Shown piece by piece: positions 1-4,066 of a DNA stretch of 5,563 nucleotides. The position numbers and the translations under genes were made by a program. Location of the stretch: NCBI GenBank assembly GCA_903930085.1, contig CAIYXD010000449.1:1-5563 (forward strand), read 5' to 3'. The stretch is from an uncultured Flavobacteriia bacterium. Lineage in GTDB: Bacteria; Bacteroidota; Bacteroidia; Flavobacteriales_D; Crocinitomicaceae. Numbering within the stretch: the stretch's first letter is position 1; each line of letters opens with the position of its first letter. Below the pieces are notes generated by a model. The model had not been told where the DNA came from, made no database searches, and saw only the letters and a list, made by a program, of their open reading frames with translations.

Positions 1-1
1 C

Positions 2-166
2 ATGGATGTCTATTTTATTGTTCACGACAAGTGCACAGAGTGCGTTGGTTTTCACGATGAACCGCAATGTGCTGCTGTTTGTCCAGTGGATTGTTGTGTA
101 GACGACCCAGATTACAGAGAATCCGAAGAGGAATTGCTTGCCAAAAAAGATTTTATGCACTTATAA
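2..166 (+). CDS. 4Fe-4S ferredoxin, C-terminal part (5' end off window)
   Basis: This is the 3' end of a small soluble electron carrier that probably holds two [4Fe-4S] clusters. The reading frame is open from the left edge to a TAA at 164-166. It contains the cysteine-rich run KCTECVGFHDEPQCAAVCPVD, with an enlarged spacing between the second and third cysteines followed by CxxxCP, the ligand pattern of one cluster. The tail is acidic and ends KKDFMHL. From memory, Bacteroidota ferredoxins of about 115 residues share this layout and tail, with a first CxxCxxCxxxCP cluster in the N-terminal half, which would lie outside this window. The ATG at position 2 falls where the family has mid-protein sequence, so I do not take it as the start. 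The partner enzyme is not visible. A strong hairpin follows 10 bp after the stop, so transcription probably ends there. Confidence 0.9.
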   Translation: MDVYFIVHDKCTECVGFHDEPQCAAVCPVDCCVDDPDYRESEEELLAKKDFMHL

Positions 167-175
167 ACGCAGTAG

Positions 176-237
176 AAATAGTGTGAAACAAAAAAATCCA
201 TTGTAAAGACAATGGATTTTTTTGTTTCACACTATTT
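176..237 (+). terminator. Terminator within a perfect 28-bp inverted repeat, downstream of ferredoxin
   Basis: Arms 176-203 and 210-237 are perfect reverse complements over 28 bp, with a 6-nt loop (TAAAGA). The inner part, AATCCATTG / CAATGGATT, is followed by seven Ts (216-222 region), the usual intrinsic terminator shape. The seven As on the left arm mirror it, so it could also stop transcription from the other strand. The outer extension (GTGTGAAAC / GTTTCACAC and beyond) continues the pairing past the T-run, which ordinary terminators do not need. Confidence 0.8.
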
Positions 238-323
238 GAATTCATTCCATTAATCAAAACCAAAAACTTTCTTTTTTTAGGAAATTAATTGAATTATACA
301 GCTTAACATCCTAGAATTCTACT

Positions 324-331
324 TATATTTG
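324..331 (+). promoter_or_regulatory. -7 promoter element of the SRP RNA gene
   Basis: The sequence TATATTTG matches the Bacteroidota housekeeping -7 consensus TAnnTTTG exactly. The predicted RNA begins 5-7 bp downstream, at the first base pairs of the SRP RNA terminal stem, so promoter and RNA support each other. I see no convincing -33 TTTG at the expected distance. Confidence 0.7.
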
Positions 332-335
332 CGGC

Positions 336-434
336 GGGGATAAGTCTTGTACGACCAGCTCCTTCTGACTCCTCCAGGACGGGAACGTAGCAAAGGTAAG
401 AAGTTGAGCGGTGCGATATGAGTAGCTTATCCCT
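336..434 (+). ncRNA. ffs: Signal recognition particle RNA, bacterial small type (4.5S)
   Basis: This RNA binds Ffh and directs ribosomes making membrane and exported proteins to the FtsY receptor. Recognition rests on the conserved domain IV. At 375-392 the order is CAGG, ACG, GGAA tetraloop, CGT, AGCA. This gives the GNRA-type loop on a short stem followed by the CAGG/AGCA symmetric loop that Ffh contacts. Outside it, CTTCT (362-366) pairs with AGAAG (399-403). GGGATAAG (337-344) pairs with CTTATCCC (426-433) to close the hairpin. The length of about 99 nt fits the single-hairpin bacterial form without an Alu domain. A TAnnTTTG promoter lies just upstream and a T-run just downstream, so it is its own transcription unit. 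The exact ends are uncertain by a few bases. Confidence 0.95.
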
Positions 435-443
435 ATTTTTTTT
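426..443 (+). terminator. Transcription end of SRP RNA
   Basis: The 3' strand of the terminal stem, CTTATCCC (426-433), is followed by TA and eight Ts (436-443). The SRP hairpin itself probably acts as the terminator stem, with the T-run as its tail. Confidence 0.65.
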
Positions 444-510
444 GACTAAAACCTTGAATTTTATATTTTAATCTCAATTTTTCATAATTCAAAAAATAAT
501 TGATTTTAAT
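444..510. other. Very AT-rich block between ffs and the transaldolase gene
   Basis: By my count only about 10 of these 67 bases are G or C, well below the rest of the window. There is no ORF and no strong hairpin. It could be an easily melted element beside the DnaA-box-like sequences at 605-646, or ordinary AT-rich spacer. Confidence 0.4.
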
Positions 511-604
511 TCACAACTTCCTGCTTCAAATTAAACGTTTCAGATAAAAAGTAATCATCAACTAAAAAAGTTCGTTCCCACCCTATTTCGCCACGGATTG
601 TAAT

Positions 605-646
605 TGTGGATAATTCGGGATAACTCCTCTTGCCTTTTGTGGACAA
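605..646 (-). promoter_or_regulatory. Cluster of three DnaA-box-like 9-mers
   Basis: TGTGGATAA at 605-613 is the exact reverse complement of the consensus DnaA box TTATCCACA. TCGGGATAA at 615-623 matches at 7 of 9 positions and sits exactly 10 bp further on. TGTGGACAA at 638-646 matches at 8 of 9 and sits 33 bp from the first. All three point the same way and are spaced by roughly whole helical turns between the first and second and the first and third. They lie just upstream of the transaldolase promoter and downstream of an AT-rich block. This is either an origin-like element, DnaA-dependent regulation, or a coincidence of short motifs. Confidence 0.4.
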
Positions 647-663
647 GATTCAACGCTTTCGAT

Positions 664-671
664 TATTTTTG
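664..671 (+). promoter_or_regulatory. -7 promoter element of the transaldolase gene
   Basis: TATTTTTG is an exact TAnnTTTG match ending 16 bp before the ATG, giving a leader of roughly 10 nt rich in A. The nearest TTTG upstream (636-639) is 24 bp away, longer than the usual 19-21 bp, so the -33 part is weak. It overlaps the region next to the DnaA-like boxes, so DnaA binding could in principle affect this promoter. Confidence 0.6.
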
Positions 672-687
672 AAGAAAATTAAAAAAC

Positions 688-1344
688 ATGAGATTTTTCA
701 TTGATACAGCAAATTTAAAAGACATTCAAGAGGCAAATGATCTTGGAATATTAGACGGTGTAACAACCAATCCATCTTTAATGGCGAAGGAAGGTATTAC
801 AGGTCAGGAAAATATCCTAAACCATTACCGCGAAATTTGTAAAATTGTAGATGGTCCTGTGAGTGCGGAAGTAATATCCACTGAATTTAATGGGATGATT
901 GAAGAAGGTGAAAAACTAGCAGCACTTCATCCAAATATTGTGGTTAAAATCCCAATGATTTTGGAGGGAATAAAAGCAATAAAATATTTTTCCGCAAAAG
1001 GAATAAAAACAAATTGCACCTTGGTTTTTTCCGCTGGGCAAGCACTTTTAGCAGCAAAAGCCGGTGCGACATATATATCTCCATTTTTGGGAAGATTGGA
1101 CGATGTTTCCACAAATGGTTTGGATTTGATTGCTCAAATTCGATTGATTTACGATAACTACATGTTTGACACACAAATACTAGCAGCTTCTGTGCGCCAT
1201 CCTATGCACATTATTAATTGTGCTGAAATTGGTTCAGATGTTATGACAGGTCCGTTAAGCGCCATAAAAGCATTAGCCAATCATCCATTAACAGATTTGG
1301 GATTACAACAATTTTTAGCGGATCACGCGAAAGGAAATAACTAA
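688..1344 (+). CDS. tal: Transaldolase, small TalC/FSA-like family
   Basis: This cytoplasmic enzyme moves a dihydroxyacetone unit between sugar phosphates (sedoheptulose-7-phosphate and glyceraldehyde-3-phosphate to erythrose-4-phosphate and fructose-6-phosphate) in the non-oxidative pentose phosphate pathway. The 218-residue length is that of the short family. MRFFIDTANL at the start and GVTTNPSLMAKEG (24-36) are family signatures. VVKIPM supplies the Schiff-base lysine, K87. Two positions separate true transaldolases from fructose-6-phosphate aldolases in this family. Here they are Glu61 (SAEV, where E. coli FsaA has Gln59) and Phe133 (SPFLGR, where FsaA has Tyr131). Both favour transaldolase, although automated annotation may call it fructose-6-phosphate aldolase. 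The ATG fits the family N-terminus; no Shine-Dalgarno is seen, as expected for Bacteroidota. It has its own promoter and terminator. Confidence 0.93.
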   Translation: MRFFIDTANLKDIQEANDLGILDGVTTNPSLMAKEGITGQENILNHYREICKIVDGPVSAEVISTEFNGMIEEGEKLAALHPNIVVKIPMILEGIKAIKYFSAKGIKTNCTLVFSAGQALLAAKAGATYISPFLGRLDDVSTNGLDLIAQIRLIYDNYMFDTQILAASVRHPMHIINCAEIGSDVMTGPLSAIKALANHPLTDLGLQQFLADHAKGNN

Positions 1345-1372
1345 ATAAGATTTAAAACTTCCTTAAAAACAT

Positions 1373-1411
1373 CCTTGAGAATTGTAAAATGCAGCTCTCA
1401 AGGTTTTTTTT
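1373..1411 (+). terminator. Intrinsic terminator of the transaldolase gene
   Basis: CCTTGAGA (1373-1380) and TCTCAAGG (1396-1403) form a perfect 8-bp stem with a 15-nt loop. It is followed at once by eight Ts (1404-1411). It begins 28 bp after the stop codon. Confidence 0.85.
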
Positions 1412-1426
1412 GTCCTTTTTTTAAGT

Positions 1427-1450
1427 AAAAAACCCATGCAGTTGGGTTTT
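1427..1450 (-). terminator. Minus-strand intrinsic terminator of the structured RNA
   Basis: Read on the minus strand, AAAACCCA (1450-1443) and TGGGTTTT (1436-1429) form an 8-bp stem with a 6-nt loop. It runs directly into a T-run, six Ts in all at 1432-1427. The G/C part is short (CCCA/TGGG). It faces the transaldolase terminator, as expected for two converging transcripts. The same 3' strand can instead pair with the RNA's 5' region to close the rod structure. Confidence 0.55.
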
Positions 1451-1466
1451 CTGAAGCTTCAGAAAA
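1447..1466. repeat. Perfect 20-bp palindrome
   Basis: TTTTCTGAAG is followed directly by its reverse complement CTTCAGAAAA. In RNA it could fold locally as an 8-bp hairpin with an AGCT loop. Its 8 bases AAGCTTCA (minus strand) can instead pair with 1586-1579 in the rod model, so the two folds exclude each other. Confidence 0.7.
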
Positions 1467-1657
1467 CACGTTTAAGGTTGCCGACAAGCGCTGTAATCTG
1501 CTGATAGAAAACTATTCTCAAAAAAGAGATGCAGCCCGCCATTGCTTGCCTGAGACTTCCTTGATGGTCATAAATGTTAAGCTTCAAGAGTAATCTGCAT
1601 GGGCTCCGAAAAAACGGATGAGGACACTGCGCCAACGCTGTGGCTGTTCCTGTTTCA

Positions 1658-1665
1658 CAAAATTA
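1658..1665 (-). promoter_or_regulatory. Minus-strand -7 promoter element for the structured RNA
   Basis: Read on the minus strand this is TAATTTTG, an exact TAnnTTTG match. The start would fall near 1653-1651, where an AGGAACA/TGTCCT hairpin begins. No good -33 TTTG is seen upstream, so this rests on the -7 box and the fit with the RNA. Confidence 0.45.
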
Positions 1666-1764
1666 CATAAACATTACAGCATTCGTTATATGGAATTTGT
1701 TAAAAAAGATCGAATAAAGCGTATTAATTGCGCGTCTGCTAAATCACTTTCCTAAAAAAATCTG

Positions 1765-1772
1765 TACTTTCG
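1765..1772 (+). promoter_or_regulatory. Probable -7 promoter element of the FkbM methyltransferase gene
   Basis: TACTTTCG differs from TAnnTTTG at one base and lies 25 bp before the ATG, giving a leader of about 20 nt. No clear -33 element. The stretch 1666-1764 between this and the minus-strand promoter shows nothing else I can name. Confidence 0.45.
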
Positions 1773-1797
1773 TCTGCAACAAAGGTAAGTTGAGTCC

Positions 1798-2583
1798 ATG
1801 AAGAATTTGAAGAAAATAATACATAAATTATTGAGCCAGCGCGCATATTTACGCACTTTACACCGTAGTTTTTATTTTCTATTTGACTTGGGTTTACTTA
1901 AAAAAGATGAACGATTCAAATACCATTATATGGTAAATCAACTTATTGAACCAACATTTTCCATCGTCGATATTGGCGCAAACCTCGGCTATTTTTCAAA
2001 AAACTTTGCACGCTTGGCAAAAAAAGGAAGCCTTATTTCCATAGAGCCAATTCCAGTTTTTTATGAAACATTGTCTTATTTCCTGAAAAAATATGCACAC
2101 GCAACGCTTCACAATGTTGCTTTAGGAACAGAAGAAGGTTCCATTACCATGGTGATGCCGGAATCCAATGGTATGATTCGCACAGGTTTGCCGCACATTG
2201 CGGAATCGGAAGAAGAAAAGAAACAGCACGCAACGCAGGAAGTTCGTATTGTAAAAGGAAGCGAATTACTAGCTAATCTTGAAAAATTAGACTACCTAAA
2301 ATGTGATATTGAAGGCTATGAATGGAATGTTTTTCAAGAAATCAAACCAATTCTAGAAAAACACCAGCCACTTGTGCAAGTTGAAATTTCAGAGAAAAAT
2401 CTAGCGCACATGCTAGATCTATTTCAATCACTTGGTTACACGCAATTTGGGATTCACCATTTCCACTTTATCCAAGAAAACGGAAAACAAGTTGAGGAAG
2501 GTGATTTTTTCTTTGTACCGGCGACTAGATTGGAGGCATTTAAATCGAAATTCAAACCTAAAAACGCGACATTGAACGCGTAA
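1798..2583 (+). CDS. FkbM-family SAM-dependent methyltransferase
   Basis: This is a probable class I methyltransferase that moves a methyl group from S-adenosylmethionine to an oxygen of an unknown acceptor. FkbM relatives act on macrolides, sugars and glycans. The 261 residues show the SAM-binding motif I, IVDIGANLGYFS (about 56-67). The acidic ribose-binding position follows in ISIEP (80-84). The family's late motif LKCDIEGYEWNVF is at 167-179. A basic N-terminal helix (1-40) precedes the fold, and the C-terminus is lysine-rich. There is no signal peptide or clear membrane segment, so it should be cytoplasmic. The ATG follows a plausible promoter; no Shine-Dalgarno is seen. No glycosyltransferase or antibiotic gene lies next to it here, so the substrate cannot be inferred. 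No hairpin terminator is evident after its stop; the next gene has its own promoter. Confidence 0.88.
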   Translation: MKNLKKIIHKLLSQRAYLRTLHRSFYFLFDLGLLKKDERFKYHYMVNQLIEPTFSIVDIGANLGYFSKNFARLAKKGSLISIEPIPVFYETLSYFLKKYAHATLHNVALGTEEGSITMVMPESNGMIRTGLPHIAESEEEKKQHATQEVRIVKGSELLANLEKLDYLKCDIEGYEWNVFQEIKPILEKHQPLVQVEISEKNLAHMLDLFQSLGYTQFGIHHFHFIQENGKQVEEGDFFFVPATRLEAFKSKFKPKNATLNA

Positions 2584-2635
2584 TTTAGGCCCTATTTTTC
2601 CCTTTGATTTAAGCGTTCCATCCAACTTTTTTCTT

Positions 2636-2666
2636 TTTGTTTACAGCACAACATTGTTTATATTTG
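2636..2666 (+). promoter_or_regulatory. Promoter of the phosphoribosyltransferase gene (TTTG-N19-TATATTTG)
   Basis: TTTG (2636-2639) and TATATTTG (2659-2666) are separated by exactly 19 bp, the best full match to the Bacteroidota -33/-7 consensus in the window. Transcription should start near 2672, leaving a leader of about 10 nt. Confidence 0.8.
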
Positions 2667-2682
2667 TTTAAAATCTTATTCC

Positions 2683-3177
2683 ATGCATACTATCTTGAGT
2701 CACAAAGAAATTGAGCAAAAAATAACCCGCTTAGGCCACCAATTATTAGAGAATTGTTTCGAAGAACCGGTTGTGTTTCTTGGTGGAATTTGTGGAAATG
2801 GTATAAGATTGGCACGTGAAATTCAAAAAATCATGCAGTCGAATTCAGACCAGCAAATCGAAGTTTTTGAAATTTCTATCGATAAAGAAGAACCTTGGAA
2901 AAAACCTATTACACTTTCCATAGAAGAGGATAGATTAAAAAACGCTTATATCATTTTGGTAGATGATGTACTGAATTCTGGTAAAACAATGCAATATTCG
3001 CTGGTAAAATTATTGGAAAGACCTACAAAATCGATTAAAACGGTTGCTTTGGTAGACAGAACACATCGCCGCTATCCAATTAAGGCAGATTTTGTTGGAA
3101 TTAGTTTATCCACAACCCTAAAAGAACGTGTAGAAATTGATCTTGACGGTGAAAATTCGAAAGCCTATCTTGTTTAA
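2683..3177 (+). CDS. PyrR-like phosphoribosyltransferase
   Basis: This is a type I phosphoribosyltransferase, a cytoplasmic enzyme family that joins a base to PRPP or senses nucleotides. The 164 residues hold the PRPP-binding loop IILVDDVLNSGKT (90-102) with the paired aspartates D94 and D95. Later comes a PyrR-like stretch, LVDRTHRRYPIKADFVGISLSTTLKERVEIDL (123-154), where PyrR has a similar VDRGHR...ADYVG...ERV run. The early part, VFLGGICGNG (31-40), fits the family's first strand and PPi loop. PyrR proteins can bind pyr mRNA and have uracil phosphoribosyltransferase activity, but no pyr genes or attenuator are nearby. Asn98 stands where PyrR usually has Tyr-Thr, so the substrate may differ. 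It has a strong promoter of its own. murQ follows after 45 bp without a terminator, so the two may be co-transcribed. Confidence 0.85.
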   Translation: MHTILSHKEIEQKITRLGHQLLENCFEEPVVFLGGICGNGIRLAREIQKIMQSNSDQQIEVFEISIDKEEPWKKPITLSIEEDRLKNAYIILVDDVLNSGKTMQYSLVKLLERPTKSIKTVALVDRTHRRYPIKADFVGISLSTTLKERVEIDLDGENSKAYLV

Positions 3178-3222
3178 AATTTACGGTATTAAAGTATATT
3201 AATTCCCCACAAAATTCTTCAC

Positions 3223-4035
3223 ATGAAACGAACAACGGAATCTGCATCGCATTATACTGCATTAGAAAGTATGTCGACACTAGACCTACTTACAAATATC
3301 AATAACGAAGATAAAACTGTCGCACACGCAATTGAAAAGGAAATTCCTGCAATCGAACGTTTCATTGCTGTTTGCTTGGAACGCATGCGAAATGGTGGTC
3401 GTTTGTTCTATATTGGAGCTGGAACGAGTGGTAGATTGGGAATTGTAGACGCAAGTGAATGTCCGCCAACATTTGGAATTGATCAAGGAATCGTGGTTGG
3501 AATTATTGCAGGCGGAGATTCTGCGATACGAAAAGCGGTTGAATTTGCCGAAGATGATACGCAGCAAGGCTGGAAAGATTTAGAGGAATATTCTATTACA
3601 AGCAAGGACACCCTAGTTGGGATAGCTGCTTCCGGAACAACGCCGTATGTTTTAGGTGCAATTTCCGAAGCAAAAAATCACGGTTTATTAACAGCTGGAA
3701 TTTCGTGTAATCCTGGAAGTCCGTTATCCGAATCGGTAGATTTTCCGATCACACCAGAGGTTGGACCCGAATTCGTTACCGGAAGTACCCGCATGAAATC
3801 CGGAACGGCACAAAAACTTGTTTTGAATATGATTTCCACAACATTGATGGTGAAATTAGGTCGCGTCAAAGGAAACAAAATGGTAGATATGCAATTGAGT
3901 AATAACAAATTGGTGGATCGCGGAATTAAAATGATTCAGGACGAAATCAATGTGAGTTATGCAGATGCGGAAAAATTACTTTCCACCTTTGGTTCCGTTA
4001 GAAAAGCAGTAGATGGCTACAATAGTTCCTTGTAA
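3223..4035 (+). CDS. murQ: N-acetylmuramic acid 6-phosphate etherase
   Basis: MurQ cleaves the D-lactyl ether of MurNAc-6-phosphate to give GlcNAc-6-phosphate and D-lactate, a cytoplasmic step in recycling or using peptidoglycan sugars. The 270 residues form one SIS sugar-phosphate domain. The phosphate-binding loop is FYIGAGTSGRLGIVDASECPPTFG (62-85), and a second SIS loop is GIAASGTTPYV (133-143). The signature EFVTGSTRMKSGTAQKL (183-199) is also present. The catalytic glutamates of E. coli MurQ, Glu83 and Glu114, correspond to E79 (in ASECPP) and E110 (in FAEDD), both at the same offset of four. It is about 28 residues shorter than the E. coli enzyme, mostly at the C-terminus. It starts 45 bp after the phosphoribosyltransferase stop with no good TAnnTTTG box between. 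No anmK, nagZ, murP or transporter gene is visible. It converges on the next gene with a 31-bp gap and no clear hairpin. Confidence 0.96.
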   Translation: MKRTTESASHYTALESMSTLDLLTNINNEDKTVAHAIEKEIPAIERFIAVCLERMRNGGRLFYIGAGTSGRLGIVDASECPPTFGIDQGIVVGIIAGGDSAIRKAVEFAEDDTQQGWKDLEEYSITSKDTLVGIAASGTTPYVLGAISEAKNHGLLTAGISCNPGSPLSESVDFPITPEVGPEFVTGSTRMKSGTAQKLVLNMISTTLMVKLGRVKGNKMVDMQLSNNKLVDRGIKMIQDEINVSYADAEKLLSTFGSVRKAVDGYNSSL

Positions 4036-4066
4036 CGTTTTTATTTAGAGTGGATTAATTTACCTG

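Larger units (their letters stand above)
1427..1652 (-). ncRNA. Structured non-coding RNA, 6S RNA-like candidate
   Basis: No protein reads through this 230 bp, yet it folds well as minus-strand RNA. CCCATGCAG (1603-1595) pairs with CTGCATGGG (1441-1433) across about 170 nt. Inside, TGAAGCTT (1586-1579) pairs with AAGCTTCA (1459-1452), and AAGG (1562-1559) with CCTT (1477-1474). GGCAAGC (1550-1544) pairs with GCTTGTC (1489-1483), and CTGC (1534-1531) with GCAG (1501-1498). Two small hairpins cap it (TCTC-T6-GAGA and ATAG-T4-CTAT). The result is a long rod with a large internal bubble near the middle, the general shape of 6S RNA, which binds RNA polymerase. The minus strand is favoured because one pair is G-U there but A-C on the plus strand, and because both a TAnnTTTG promoter and a T-tailed terminator lie on that strand. 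I cannot recall a family consensus well enough to confirm 6S; another structured RNA is possible. If the promoter call is right, 47 nt with two extra hairpins precede the closing stem. Confidence 0.5.

Noticed and set aside
1431..1603. The structured RNA read on the plus strand, with CCCATGCAG/CTGCATGGG as closing stem.
   Set aside because: No TAnnTTTG box precedes it on the plus strand, no T-run ends it there, and one stem loses a pair (A-C instead of G-U).
1427..1652. Possible tmRNA, RNase P RNA, or TPP/cobalamin riboswitch.
   Set aside because: None of the conserved cores I know (tRNA-like end, GAGGAAAGTCC, thi-box, B12-box) is present, and the downstream gene on that strand does not fit a riboswitch.
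1648..1657. TGTTTCACA shared with the outer arm of the ferredoxin hairpin (223-231).
   Set aside because: Only nine bases, in unrelated contexts; likely chance.
1779..1793. CAAAGGTAAG followed by TTGAG just before the FkbM start, resembling 392-408 of the SRP RNA (CAAAGGTAAG, then GTTGAG).
   Set aside because: A 10-base match is expected several times by chance in a window this size, and both copies are on the same strand, so no antisense pairing follows.
2563..2600. ACGCG/CGCGT inverted repeat over the FkbM stop codon as a terminator.
   Set aside because: The stem is only 5 bp and the T-run (2594-2599) is well separated from it.
3286..3567. Minus-strand open frame inside murQ, and similar antisense frames inside tal and the MutS-like gene.
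   Set aside because: They lie wholly within well-recognised genes, lack family features and have the low-complexity look of shadow frames.
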